64,000 nt of DNA. It comes from an uncultured Marinobacterium sp. (lineage in GTDB: Bacteria; Pseudomonadota; Gammaproteobacteria; Pseudomonadales; Balneatricaceae). The notes beneath the pieces were generated by a model. The model saw nothing but the letters and a program-made list of their open reading frames with translations. It had not been told where the DNA came from and searched no databases. The DNA lies in contig CANMWJ010000013.1 in the NCBI GenBank assembly GCA_947501565.1, forward strand, positions 1 through 64,000, given 5' to 3'. Within the stretch, counting starts at the first letter, position 1, and each line of letters starts with the position of its first letter. This document shows, in pieces, positions 15,586 to 24,892 of this stretch. The position numbers were made by a program, and so were the translations under genes.

Positions 15586-15701
15586 GGTGTGCCTCCAGTG
15601 AATAGGGCGATAACGCTGTGTAGTGCTTTCGGGCAAATCCTATGGGTACTCATGTTGGGTGTTGTTTGAGAGCCCATAGGGTTTGTTCGTTGTGGTTTAG
15701 G

Positions 15702-15728
15702 GATCCCTGCGGCTGTGCCGCAGGGATC
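15702..15728. repeat. Perfect 12-bp stem-loop between narI and the parvulin gene
   Basis: GATCCCTGCGGC, a 3-nt loop, then its exact complement. No U-run follows on either strand, so it is more likely an mRNA-stabilising or processing structure that sets the ratio of NarI to downstream products than a terminator. Confidence 0.6.
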
Positions 15729-15759
15729 GGTCGTGCTCGTTATTACGAGGTCTTGCAGA

Positions 15760-16437
15760 TTAACGCTGACGTACGATCTGGTAGCTGCGTGCGAAGTATT
15801 TAATCGGCGCGCTCCAGATGTGCACCATACGGGTGAATGGGAAGACCACGAACATGGTCAGGCCCACAAAGATGTGTGCTTTGTAGATGAAGCCCACACC
15901 CACCAGATGGGTTGCTGCATCGGCCTGGAAAGTCACCAGACTCTGCGCCCATGCTGCCAGCAGCAACATCACGCTACCGTCCAGGTGATTCATCGCGAAC
16001 GGGATAGTCAGCAGACCCAGGGTGACCTGTACGAACAGCAGCACCAGGATGAATATATCCGCTTTGGTGCTGGTGGCACGTACACGTGGATCGCCCAGGC
16101 GACGTTTCAGCAGCAGGAAGCAACCGATCCAGCAAGCGATACCTGCAGCACCACCAGTGATGATCGCCACCAGCTGTTTGTTACCGCTGGAGATGAACGG
16201 TTCGTACACCGCGTGCGGGGTTAGCAGACCCACCAGGTGACCGAAGAAGATAAACAGCACGCCCACGTGGAACAGGTTGCTGGCCAGGCGGAACCCTTTC
16301 GAGTTCAGCATCTGACTGGAACTTGCACGCCAGGTGTACTGCTCCCGGTCGTAACGAATCCAGCTGCCGATCAAAAAGATTGCACCGGCAATGTATGGGT
16401 AAACCCCAAACAGAAGATCATTCATGTATGACATCAT
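15760..16437 (-). CDS. narI: Respiratory nitrate reductase gamma subunit NarI
   Basis: A 225-residue integral membrane cytochrome b with five predicted helices. It takes electrons from quinol on the periplasmic side and passes them through two b haems to NarH. Histidine ligands are visible in LFHVGVLFIFFGHLVG and THLVGVGFIYKAHIFVG. Two adjacent ATGs (16437 and 16434) follow GGGAG; I use the first. A 16-base gap separates it from narJ. It is the last structural nar gene. Confidence 0.95.
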   Translation of the reverse strand: MMSYMNDLLFGVYPYIAGAIFLIGSWIRYDREQYTWRASSSQMLNSKGFRLASNLFHVGVLFIFFGHLVGLLTPHAVYEPFISSGNKQLVAIITGGAAGIACWIGCFLLLKRRLGDPRVRATSTKADIFILVLLFVQVTLGLLTIPFAMNHLDGSVMLLLAAWAQSLVTFQADAATHLVGVGFIYKAHIFVGLTMFVVFPFTRMVHIWSAPIKYFARSYQIVRQR

Positions 16438-16453
16438 TATTCTCCCGGGCCCC

Positions 16454-17209
16454 TCAGGAGCCGGTTGGTACTCTCTGAGTCGGTTTATGAGACGGCTGCT
16501 GCAGGTGAACCGGCTTGGCGATATCCGGCGCATTCAGCTCCTGACGGCGCTGATTGAGCAGACTGTCGCCACAGCTGGATGCACCATCCTGCGCGCTGCC
16601 TTCGGTGAAGCGCACCATCTCCTCTTCCCATACTTTGTCGAGGGCTTCCGGGGTATCGTCGCGTTCTTCCGAGGCGACTTTTTCCTTCAGCTCTTCGCGC
16701 TCAACCGCTACGCCTGCGAGGCTCAGCAGCGCTTCAAACAGCACCGCGTAACCGCTTTCGCGTTTGTGCAGTCGGGCTTCCAGCAGGGCCAGAATGTGGC
16801 AGACATCGCCTAGCCACTGGCGTACTTCCTGTTCCGGTCGCAGTGACAGGAACTCCAGGAACAATGGGAGGTAATCGGGCAGCTCACGCTGGTCGATTAC
16901 GAATCCCTGTTTCTCATACACAGACATCAGATCCACCATCGCCTGGCCACGGTCACGGCTTTCGCCGTGCACGTGTTCAAACAACAGCAGGGAGTTGGAG
17001 CGACCACGGTCGAACAGAGCAACGTACTCCTCCTGAACATCCAGCAGGTCGGAGGTGCAGAGCTGATCGACGAATTCGATCAGCGCCTCCTTCTGTGGCT
17101 GACCCAGGAACGGGTCGTCACGCAGTTCGGTGATCAGCTCCTGACGGCCTTCCAGAAGCTCGGCTTCCGGATAGTCCATCAGGGCGGAGATGACTTTTAA
17201 GTTACGCAT
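16454..17209 (-). CDS. narJ: Nitrate reductase assembly chaperone NarJ
   Basis: A 251-residue all-helical chaperone of the TorD/NarJ family. It binds the NarG N-terminus and holds the apoenzyme until the molybdenum cofactor and iron-sulphur clusters are inserted and the complex meets NarI. Typical blocks are DYPEAELLE, EYVALFDRGRSNSLLLFEHVHGESRDRG and ELPDYLPLFLEFLS. The C-terminal 50 residues are polar and variable. It starts 11 bases after narH. Confidence 0.94.
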   Translation of the reverse strand: MRNLKVISALMDYPEAELLEGRQELITELRDDPFLGQPQKEALIEFVDQLCTSDLLDVQEEYVALFDRGRSNSLLLFEHVHGESRDRGQAMVDLMSVYEKQGFVIDQRELPDYLPLFLEFLSLRPEQEVRQWLGDVCHILALLEARLHKRESGYAVLFEALLSLAGVAVEREELKEKVASEERDDTPEALDKVWEEEMVRFTEGSAQDGASSCGDSLLNQRRQELNAPDIAKPVHLQQPSHKPTQRVPTGS

Positions 17210-17220
17210 CGTTCAATCTC

Positions 17221-18777
17221 CTAGTCCAACTGGGCAGGATCGACCTGCTTTACGCCGCTGATCTTTTCGACCATGGTGACGTTCTGCTTTTTGGCACCGA
17301 ACAGGTTGAACTCAGTCTCGCCGCCGGCACAGCCGTTACCGAAGCTGAAGCCACAACCGTTGCGTTCAGGGAAGGCTTCCTTCGCCAGTTCGCGGTGGCT
17401 GGTTGGTACCACGAAGCGGTCTTCGTAGTTGGCGATTGCCAGGTAGCGGTACATCTCTTTCGCCTGCGCTTCGGTGAGACCGGCTTCTTCCAGCACGTCC
17501 AGGTTGATCTTGCCTTCCACCTGCTCGTCACGCTTGTAAGCACGCATTGCCAGGATACGTTTCAGCGCAGTGACAACCGGTTTCTCATCACCGGCAGTCA
17601 GCAGGTTCGCCAGGTATTTAACCGGGATACGCAGGCTGTCCACATCCGGAATCGCACCGTTCATGCCGATCTGGCCAGCATCAGCCGCAGACTGAATCGG
17701 GCTCAGTGGTGGCACGTACCAAACCATTGGCAGGGTGCGGTACTCTGGGTGCAGCGGCAGGGCCAGTTTCCAGTCCATCGCCATCTTGTACACAGGAGAC
17801 TGCTGAGCGGCTTTGATCACGTTGTCATCAACGCCATCTTTGCGCGCTTGAGAGATAACAGCCGGATCGAACGGATCCAGGAAGATCTCCAGCTGCTTCT
17901 CGTACAGGTCCTGCTCATTGCCGGATGCCGCCACCTCTTTGATGCGGTCCGCATCATAGAGCAGCACGCCCAGGTAACGGATACGACCTACGCAAGTCTC
18001 GGAGCAGACGGTTGGCAGACCGGACTCGATACGTGGGTAACAGAAGATACACTTCTCGGATTTACCGGTTTTCCAGTTGTAGTAGATCTTCTTGTACGGA
18101 CAGCCGCTGACACACATACGCCAGCCACGACACTTGTCCTGGTCGATCAGTACGATGCCGTCTTCCTCACGTTTGTAGATCGCGCCGGATGGGCAGGATG
18201 CTACACACGCAGGGTTCAGACAGTGCTCGCACAGACGCGGCAGGTACATCATGAAGGTGTTCTCGAACTGGCCGTAGATCTCCTTCTGTACATTGTCGAA
18301 GTTCTTATCTTTGGAACGCTTGGAGAACTCGGTACCGAGAATCTCCTCCCAGTTCGGGCCCCATTCGATGTTCTTCATGCGGTCACCGGTAATCAGTGAT
18401 CGCGGACGAGCCACCGGCTGGTGTTTGCCTTCTGGAGCGTTGTGCAGGTGCTGGTAATCAAAATCGAACGGCTCGTAGTAGTCGTCGATCTCTGGCATGT
18501 CGGGGTTGGCGAAGATGTTCGCCAACACACGCCATTTACCACCGATGCGCGGTTCGATCGTGCCATCGGACTTACGAATCCAGCCACCTTTCCACTTGTC
18601 CTGGTTCTCCCACTCTTTCGGGTAACCGATGCCCGGCTTGGTCTCAACGTTGTTGAACCAGCCGTACTCCATACCTTCGCGAGAGGTCCAGACGTTCTTA
18701 CAGGTGATCGAGCAGGTGTGACAACCGATACATTTATCGAGGTTCAGCACCATGCCTACTTGGGAACGAATTTTCAT
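17221..18777 (-). CDS. narH: Respiratory nitrate reductase beta subunit NarH
   Basis: A 518-residue iron-sulphur protein carrying electrons from NarI to NarG. Four cysteine clusters are visible: CIGCHTCSITCKN near residue 16, CEHCLNPACVASCP near residue 184, CRGWRMCVSGCPYKK (the tryptophan replaces a cysteine and marks the 3Fe-4S site), and CIFCYPRI..CSETC. It overlaps narG by four bases (ATGA), so translation is coupled. Confidence 0.97.
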   Translation of the reverse strand: MKIRSQVGMVLNLDKCIGCHTCSITCKNVWTSREGMEYGWFNNVETKPGIGYPKEWENQDKWKGGWIRKSDGTIEPRIGGKWRVLANIFANPDMPEIDDYYEPFDFDYQHLHNAPEGKHQPVARPRSLITGDRMKNIEWGPNWEEILGTEFSKRSKDKNFDNVQKEIYGQFENTFMMYLPRLCEHCLNPACVASCPSGAIYKREEDGIVLIDQDKCRGWRMCVSGCPYKKIYYNWKTGKSEKCIFCYPRIESGLPTVCSETCVGRIRYLGVLLYDADRIKEVAASGNEQDLYEKQLEIFLDPFDPAVISQARKDGVDDNVIKAAQQSPVYKMAMDWKLALPLHPEYRTLPMVWYVPPLSPIQSAADAGQIGMNGAIPDVDSLRIPVKYLANLLTAGDEKPVVTALKRILAMRAYKRDEQVEGKINLDVLEEAGLTEAQAKEMYRYLAIANYEDRFVVPTSHRELAKEAFPERNGCGFSFGNGCAGGETEFNLFGAKKQNVTMVEKISGVKQVDPAQLD

Positions 18778-21700
18778 TTGGCTGCCTCCTGAACGTAATC
18801 GTTGCCTTCACCGTCGAGCCAGTCGATGTTCTTCATCTTACGAACCACAACAAACTCATCTCGGTTAGAACCTACAGTGCCGTAGTAGTTAAAGCCGTAA
18901 GCCTGATGCGCATAACCACCGATCATGTGGGTTGGTTTCGGACACGCACGAGTCACCGAGTTGTGGATACCACCACGGGTACCGGTTGTTTCAGCACCTG
19001 GAACGTTCACGATACGTTCCTGTGCGTGGTACATCATGGTCATACCTTCGTTCACACGCTGGGAAACTACCGCACGGGCTGCAATCGCACCGTTAGCGTT
19101 GAAGATCTCTACCCAATCGTTGTCTTCGATGCCGACTTTGGCTGCGTCTACTTCAGACATCCAGATGATCGGACCACCACGTGACAGGGTCAGCATGATC
19201 AGGTTATCGGAGTAGGTTGAGTGGATACCCCATTTCTGGTGCGGTGTGATCCAGTTCAGCGCAATTTCCGGGTTACCGTTTGGATTCTTATCCATCACCG
19301 GCGCAATCGCCTTGGTGTTGATCGGCGGACGGTATACCAGCAGGCTCTCACCGAAGTCGCGCATCCACTCGTGATCCTGGTAGTACTGCTGACGGCCGGT
19401 CAGGGTACGCCAAGGGATCAGCTCGTGAACGTTGGTGTAACCGGCGTTGTAGGACACGTGCTCATCTTCCAGACCCGACCAGGTTGGGGAGGAGATGATC
19501 TTACGTGGCTGCGCCTGTACATCGCGGAAGCGAATCTTCTCTTCCTCTTTTGGCACGGCCAGGTGTGTGTGGTCCAGACCGGTGGCTTCACCCAGTGCTT
19601 CCCATGCCTTCACAGCAACCTGACCGTTGGTTTCAGGTGCCAGACTGAGGATCATCTCAGCTGCATCGATCGCTGTATCCAGCTTCGCACGGCCTTCGTG
19701 AGCGCCCTCTTCGGTGTGGGTCCAGTTCAGTTTCTTGAGGAAGTCGACCTCCTCTTTGGTATCCCAGGTGATACCTTTACCGCCGTTGCCCAGAGACTCC
19801 AGCAGCGGACCTACAGAAGTGAAGCGCTTGTAGATGTTCGGGTAGTCACGCTCAACCACCGCCAGGTTTGGCATGGTTTTGCCCGGTACCGGATCAGCGT
19901 CGCCTTTCTTCCAGTCCTTAACATCGTAAGGCTGTGCCAGTTCCCCCGGGGTGTCGTGCTGCAGTGGCACGGTTACCAGGTCTTTCTCTACACCCAGGTG
20001 GCCGACGCAGACTTCGGAGAACTTCTCAGCGATGCCTTTGTAGATATCCCAGTCAGAGCGCGCTTCCCAAGCCGGGTCGGTTGCCGCAGACAGTGGGTGG
20101 ATGAACGGGTGCATATCCGAGGTGTTGAGGTCGTCTTTCTCGTACCAGGTTGCGGTTGGCAACACGATATCGGAGTAGAGACAGGTGGTGGACATACGGA
20201 AGTCCAGGGTTACCAGCAGGTCAACCTTGCCTTCGGCGCCCTTGTCGTGCCATTTCACCTCTTCCGGTTTCTTACCGCCTTCCTCGCCCAGGTCTTTACC
20301 CAGTACGCCGTGGTTGGTACCCAGCAGGTACTTCAGCATGTACTCGTGGCCCTTACCGGAGGAACCCAGCAGGTTGGAACGCCAGATGAACATGTTGCGT
20401 GGGAAGTTCTGCGGGTTATCCGGATCTTCCGCCGCGAAGCCCAGTGCACCGGACTTCAGGTTCTCAACCGCGTACTCCTGTGGAGTCTTGCCAGCCGCTT
20501 CTGCTGCTTTGGTCAGTTCCAGCGGGTTGGTACCCAGCTGCGGTGCGGATGGCAACCAGCCCATGCGCTCGGAGCGGACGTTGAAGTCGATCAGGCTGCC
20601 GGTGTACTTGGACTTGTCTGCCAGCGGTGACAGGATCTCGTCCACTTCCAGCTTCTCGTAACGCCACTGGTTGGAGTGGTTGTAGAAGAAGGAGGTACCG
20701 TTCATGTGACGTGGCGGACGCTGCCAGTCCAGACCGAATGCCAGAGGCAACCAGCCACACTGTGGACGCAGTTTTTCCTGACCTACGTAGTGTGCCCAGC
20801 CGCCACCGGTCTGACCGATACAGCCACACATTACCAGCAGGTTGATCAGGCCACGGTAGTTCATGTCCATGTGGTACCAGTGGTTCATACCGGCACCCAC
20901 GATGATCATGGAGCGACCTTTGGTCTTGTCTGCGGTGTCCGCAAACTCACGGGCGATCTGGATCACAACCTTGCGGTCCACACCGGTGATCTGCTCCTGC
21001 CATGCTGGAGTGTAAGGTGCGTTGTCGTCGAAGCTCTTCGCCACGAAGTCACCGCCCAGACCACGGTCTACACCGTAGTTTGCCAGCATCAGGTCACCTA
21101 CGGTTACGAGCAGGGATTCGCTACCGTCTGCCAGCTTGATCTTCTTGGCTGGCATGTTGTGGTGGATAACGTCTTCAAACTTGTTGTTGGTGAAGTATTC
21201 GTTCTCCACACCACCGAAGTATGGGAAGCCTACGGATACCACTTCGTCGTGGTTCTCCAGGAAGGTCAGTGCCAGGTGGGTGTCTTTACCTTTGCCACCC
21301 TCTTTGGCTTCGATGTTCCACTTACCTTTCTCACCCCAACGGAAACCGATGGAGCCGTTTGGCGTAACAAAGCTGTTGCTGGTTTCGTCGAACGCGACAG
21401 TCTTCCACTCAGGGTTGTTGTCCTGACCCAGGTTCTTATCAAAGTCCGCAGCACGGATGAAGCGACCCGGTACGTAGCTGCCGTCTTCACGCTGATCCAG
21501 CTGTACCAGGTGTGGCATGTCGGTGTAGCGACGGGCGTAGTCGGTGAAGTATTCGCTTGGTTTGTCGACGTGGAACTCTTTCAGGATTACGTGACCCATC
21601 GCCATCGCGAGTGCCGCGTCAGTACCCTGTTTCGGGTTCATCCACTGGTCACACAGCTTCGCCACTTCGGAGTAGTCCGGCGTTACAGCGACGGTCTTGG

Positions 21701-22529
21701 TACCCTTGTAGCGTACTTCGGTGAAGAAGTGCGCGTCCGGGGTACGGGTCTGAGGTACGTTGGAACCCCAGGCGATTACGTAGTTGGAGTTGTACCAGTC
21801 CGCGGATTCAGGAACGTCGGTCTGCTCACCCCAGGTCATTGGAGATGCTGGTGGCAGGTCACAGTACCAGTCGTAGAAACTCAGGCAGGCACCACCGATC
21901 AGGGACAGGTAACGGGCACCGGCTGCGTAGGACACCATGGACATTGCCGGGATCGGGGAGAAACCGATCACACGGTCAGGGCCGTAGTTCTTGATGGTGT
22001 AGGTGTTGGATGCCGCGATGATCTCGTTGACTTCATCCCAGCTGGAACGCACGAAACCACCCTGACCACGGACGGATTTGTAGGACTTGGCTTTCGCTTC
22101 GTCCTCTACAATCGACGCCCATGCCGCAACCGCATCGCTGTTGCGTGCTTTGGCTTCGCGCCAGAGTTTCAGCAGGCGCTTACGTACGGTTGGATATTTC
22201 AGACGGTTGGCACTGTAGATGTACCAGGAGTAGCTCGCACCACGCGGACAACCACGAGGTTCGTGGTTAGGCAGGTCCGGACGGGTACGCGGGTAGTCGG
22301 TCTGCTGGGTCTCCCAGGTGATCAGGCCGTTTTTCACGTAGATCTTCCAGCTACAGGAACCGGTGCAGTTTACACCGTGCGTGGAGCGCACGACTTTGTC
22401 GTGCTGCCAGCGCTGGCGGTAACCATCTTCCCAGTCACGGCTTTCGTCAGAGGTCTGACCATGGCCGTCGGAGAATTTCTCCGGTTTTTCTTTTTTCAGA
22501 TATTTTAATCGATCAAGCAAATGACTCAT
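18774..22529 (-). CDS. narG: Respiratory nitrate reductase alpha subunit NarG
   Basis: A 1251-residue molybdenum enzyme that reduces nitrate to nitrite on the cytoplasmic side of the membrane. The N-terminal 4Fe-4S motif HGVNCTGSCSWKIY, with a histidine as first ligand, and the molybdenum-ligand aspartate region PESADWYNSNYVIAWGSN are intact. The N-terminus lacks a Tat signal, as is normal for NarG. Length matches the family. It is preceded by a 632-base region with its own Fnr-like and NarL sites, so it can be expressed apart from narK1K2. Confidence 0.98.
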   Translation of the reverse strand: MSHLLDRLKYLKKEKPEKFSDGHGQTSDESRDWEDGYRQRWQHDKVVRSTHGVNCTGSCSWKIYVKNGLITWETQQTDYPRTRPDLPNHEPRGCPRGASYSWYIYSANRLKYPTVRKRLLKLWREAKARNSDAVAAWASIVEDEAKAKSYKSVRGQGGFVRSSWDEVNEIIAASNTYTIKNYGPDRVIGFSPIPAMSMVSYAAGARYLSLIGGACLSFYDWYCDLPPASPMTWGEQTDVPESADWYNSNYVIAWGSNVPQTRTPDAHFFTEVRYKGTKTVAVTPDYSEVAKLCDQWMNPKQGTDAALAMAMGHVILKEFHVDKPSEYFTDYARRYTDMPHLVQLDQREDGSYVPGRFIRAADFDKNLGQDNNPEWKTVAFDETSNSFVTPNGSIGFRWGEKGKWNIEAKEGGKGKDTHLALTFLENHDEVVSVGFPYFGGVENEYFTNNKFEDVIHHNMPAKKIKLADGSESLLVTVGDLMLANYGVDRGLGGDFVAKSFDDNAPYTPAWQEQITGVDRKVVIQIAREFADTADKTKGRSMIIVGAGMNHWYHMDMNYRGLINLLVMCGCIGQTGGGWAHYVGQEKLRPQCGWLPLAFGLDWQRPPRHMNGTSFFYNHSNQWRYEKLEVDEILSPLADKSKYTGSLIDFNVRSERMGWLPSAPQLGTNPLELTKAAEAAGKTPQEYAVENLKSGALGFAAEDPDNPQNFPRNMFIWRSNLLGSSGKGHEYMLKYLLGTNHGVLGKDLGEEGGKKPEEVKWHDKGAEGKVDLLVTLDFRMSTTCLYSDIVLPTATWYEKDDLNTSDMHPFIHPLSAATDPAWEARSDWDIYKGIAEKFSEVCVGHLGVEKDLVTVPLQHDTPGELAQPYDVKDWKKGDADPVPGKTMPNLAVVERDYPNIYKRFTSVGPLLESLGNGGKGITWDTKEEVDFLKKLNWTHTEEGAHEGRAKLDTAIDAAEMILSLAPETNGQVAVKAWEALGEATGLDHTHLAVPKEEEKIRFRDVQAQPRKIISSPTWSGLEDEHVSYNAGYTNVHELIPWRTLTGRQQYYQDHEWMRDFGESLLVYRPPINTKAIAPVMDKNPNGNPEIALNWITPHQKWGIHSTYSDNLIMLTLSRGGPIIWMSEVDAAKVGIEDNDWVEIFNANGAIAARAVVSQRVNEGMTMMYHAQERIVNVPGAETTGTRGGIHNSVTRACPKPTHMIGGYAHQAYGFNYYGTVGSNRDEFVVVRKMKNIDWLDGEGNDYVQEAAK

Positions 22530-22737
22530 TTTTTATATCTCCTGAAACCTCGTGGTCAGGACTAAACCCGGGGTGGATTCCGCCGGGTTTGGGCTCTGTT
22601 GTCCGTCGGCAAACGTCTTGTCAGCGTTTCGCTCGCGAACGCCGGTTGTGGTCTGTAGCTTGGGTTGATCCGTCCTTAGAACAGCCCCTCGCGGTTTACT
22701 GTGTGATCAAAATTAAGTCAGTTCTGGCTAAAAGCTG

Positions 22738-22751
22738 TTGACGTAGATCAA
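22738..22751 (-). promoter_or_regulatory. Fnr/Dnr box upstream of narG
   Basis: TTGACGTAGATCAA matches the TTGAT-N4-ATCAA consensus at 9 of 10 fixed positions. With a site centred at -41.5, transcription would begin near 22703, giving a leader of about 170 bases ahead of narG. Confidence 0.75.
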
Positions 22752-22788
22752 GACTGAAAATTATGAAAATCCTTAATAATCAACCAGT

Positions 22789-22804
22789 TACCACTAAAGA
22801 GGTA
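22789..22804. promoter_or_regulatory. NarL-type 7-2-7 site upstream of narG
   Basis: TACCACT, two bases, AGAGGTA: two inverted NarL heptamers with the 2-base spacing used by NarL and NarP. It lies about 50 bases upstream of the Fnr-like box, a sensible place for nitrate activation of narGHJI. Confidence 0.72.
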
Positions 22805-22931
22805 TATCGGATAACCGCTCTAACTGGCTGATTTTTAAAGACAATCTGAAAAACTGTGGGGAAAGGGGGTAGCTGGGGGAGTAGGTTGAGTTCTTAGTGG
22901 GTATCCCCGCGTTTTTCGGGTGGAATTGGCT

Positions 22932-23077
22932 GTAGGTTGGCCAACGCGCAGCGTTGCCCAACGATCTGTTTGGGGAAAAGGTTGATCTCGTTCCCACGCG
23001 GAGAATGGGAACCAGAAGAAAGGTTTAACCCGGTGGCATGATTCGTTGAGCATCGCTTGGGGCGATGAGCAACCTAC
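22932..23077. repeat. Two REP-like GTAG hairpins (B2, B3) in opposite orientation
   Basis: Copy B2 at 22932-22962 reads GTAGGTTGG..CCCAAC on plus; copy B3 at 23045-23077 reads GTAGGTTG..CTCAAC on minus. The loop arms differ (CCAACGCGCAGCGTTG versus CTCATCGCCCCAAGCGATG), each with internal complementarity. They occupy the narK2-narG gap upstream of the narG regulatory sites. Confidence 0.65.
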
Positions 23078-23107
23078 AGTCAGCTTAACCAACAACGACT
23101 TGGGCCC

Positions 23108-23136
23108 AAAAACAAAAACGGGGTCCGAAGACCCCG
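23108..23136 (-). terminator. Rho-independent terminator after narK2
   Basis: On the minus strand CGGGGTC, tetraloop TTCG, GACCCCG is followed by TTTTTGTTTTT. It lies 26 bases past the narK2 stop, so narGHJI expression probably relies mostly on the promoter region at 22700-22810. Confidence 0.9.
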
Positions 23137-23161
23137 CTTATGCTGTGCTTAAGGTGTTACC

Positions 23162-24766
23162 TTAAGGGTTCTTGAACTCAGCTTTAGGGCCGAGGTAGTA
23201 CCACCAGTTCAGCAGCAGGCAGACAGCGTAGAACACTGCGAAGCCGTACAGGGCAACTTCAGGAGTCGCCAGCTTGATCTGCTCACCGAAGATCTTAGGA
23301 ATCAGGAAGGCACCGTAAGCCGCAACCGCAGAGGTCCAACCCAGGGCAGGACCGGCCTGCTCTTTCGGGAACACCATCGCGATAGTACGGAAAGTGGAGC
23401 CGTTACCGATACCAGTCGCTGCGAACAGCACCAGGAACAGGATCAGGAATGGGATGAAGAACTCTTCCGGAGTCGCGGACTGGTACGCCGCTTTCAGGAA
23501 GTAAGCCACACCCAGCGCACTAGCGATCATCACGATTGCTACGTACTGAGTCACTTTCGCACCACCCACTTTATCGGCCATCCAACCACCGATTGGACGG
23601 ATCAGGGCGCCGATGAAAGGTCCCATCCAGGCGTACATCAGAGCAGACGGACCGTTGGCGTTTACAGTGTTGTGGGTCATCACACCGTCCACCAGCAGGT
23701 GCTGGTAACCGAACACCACTTTGATCGCCAGGGCGAAACCTGCGGAGTAACCGATGAAGCTACCGAAGGTCATGGTGTAGATGATACTCATCACCCAGGT
23801 GTGCTTGTTGTTGAAGATCTTGAACTGACGCTGCAGGTTCGGACGGATATCACCCGGAATCATCTTCATCAGCATGACGGTGCTGAAGAGGATACCGGCG
23901 ATCACAGGCCACTTAGCCCAGCCCGGTGCACCCATACCCAGCGGTGCAGGCAGGATTACGTACAGACCGCACGCCGCAGTGAAGAAACCGATCAGCAGCA
24001 GGCCGGTGATCTTACCCATCGCACCCACAGGGGAACCGATATCCGGCGATACGGATTCGGTACGGATGTTGTTCATACCGAACCAACCGGCGATCGCCAG
24101 AGGGACCAGCAGCACCAGCCAGATGTAACCGGCGTTGTGGATGTAGGTTTCAGAACCGGCAGGGATCTTACCGATCAGGGTACCGGAGGTGTTTTCCAGG
24201 ATCATCGGTGTGCCACCGAAGATACCGAAAGTCATCACCAGCGGTACCAGGATCTGCATGGTGGTTACACCTGCGTTACCCAGACCCGCGTTCAGACCCA
24301 GCGCCAGACCCTGCTGACGTTTCGGGAAGAAGAAGCTGATGTTGGACATGGAGGACGCGAAGTTACCGCCACCAATACCGGACAGGAATGCCAGGATCTG
24401 GAACACCCACAGTGGAGTGTCTTTATCCTGCAGTGCGAAACCCGCACCGGCGGCAGGCAGCATAAGCAGCGCCGTGGTGAAGAAGATGGTGTTACGACCA
24501 CCGGCAATACGTATAAAGAAACTACTCGGTATACGCAGGGTTGCACCGGTCAGACCGGCGATACCCGCCAGGGTAAAGAGCTCCGCTTTCGCAAACGGGA
24601 AGCCCAGGTTCAGCATCTGTACCGTGATGATGCCCCAATACAGCCAGACAGCGAAGCCGCATAACAGACTGGGGATGGAGATCCACAGGTTGCGGTTCGC
24701 AACACTTTTGCCTTCAGACTCCCAGAATTGGGGGTCTTCGACATCCCACTTTTTAATATCAGCCAT
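23162..24766 (-). CDS. narK2: Nitrate/nitrite transporter NarK2
   Basis: A 534-residue major-facilitator protein with 12 predicted helices, of the nitrate/nitrite porter family; it probably exchanges nitrate for nitrite. The family's glycine-rich blocks FLSGIGGGNFASSMSNISFFFP and LGLNAGLGNAG are present and charged residues of the porter signature remain. It is somewhat longer than the 468-residue Pseudomonas NarK2 because of longer loops in the middle. ATG 24766 follows GAGGAAA. It lies 126 bases after narK1 and ends at a strong terminator. Confidence 0.9.
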   Translation of the reverse strand: MADIKKWDVEDPQFWESEGKSVANRNLWISIPSLLCGFAVWLYWGIITVQMLNLGFPFAKAELFTLAGIAGLTGATLRIPSSFFIRIAGGRNTIFFTTALLMLPAAGAGFALQDKDTPLWVFQILAFLSGIGGGNFASSMSNISFFFPKRQQGLALGLNAGLGNAGVTTMQILVPLVMTFGIFGGTPMILENTSGTLIGKIPAGSETYIHNAGYIWLVLLVPLAIAGWFGMNNIRTESVSPDIGSPVGAMGKITGLLLIGFFTAACGLYVILPAPLGMGAPGWAKWPVIAGILFSTVMLMKMIPGDIRPNLQRQFKIFNNKHTWVMSIIYTMTFGSFIGYSAGFALAIKVVFGYQHLLVDGVMTHNTVNANGPSALMYAWMGPFIGALIRPIGGWMADKVGGAKVTQYVAIVMIASALGVAYFLKAAYQSATPEEFFIPFLILFLVLFAATGIGNGSTFRTIAMVFPKEQAGPALGWTSAVAAYGAFLIPKIFGEQIKLATPEVALYGFAVFYAVCLLLNWWYYLGPKAEFKNP

Positions 24767-24892
24767 TTTTGTTTTCCTCAGGCTAGCGTGCCGCAGTGCG
24801 CACATGGGTGGCGCACGGCACGGGTGCACTTAAATCACAAGCCAAGCTTTCTGAACTAACCGAATCGCCAATCTGTTCTCCCCGAACAGCAA

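Noticed and set aside
19221-22508. Two long plus-strand ORFs (469 and 610 codons) antisense to narG
   Set aside because: They exactly oppose the strongly conserved narG frame, have skewed His/Val/Thr/Arg-rich composition, no recognisable domain and no ribosome sites. They arise from codon bias of narG.
23672-24664. 330-codon plus-strand ORF antisense to narK2
   Set aside because: Polar, Asp/Arg/Gln-rich product with no membrane or domain features; mirror of a membrane-protein frame.
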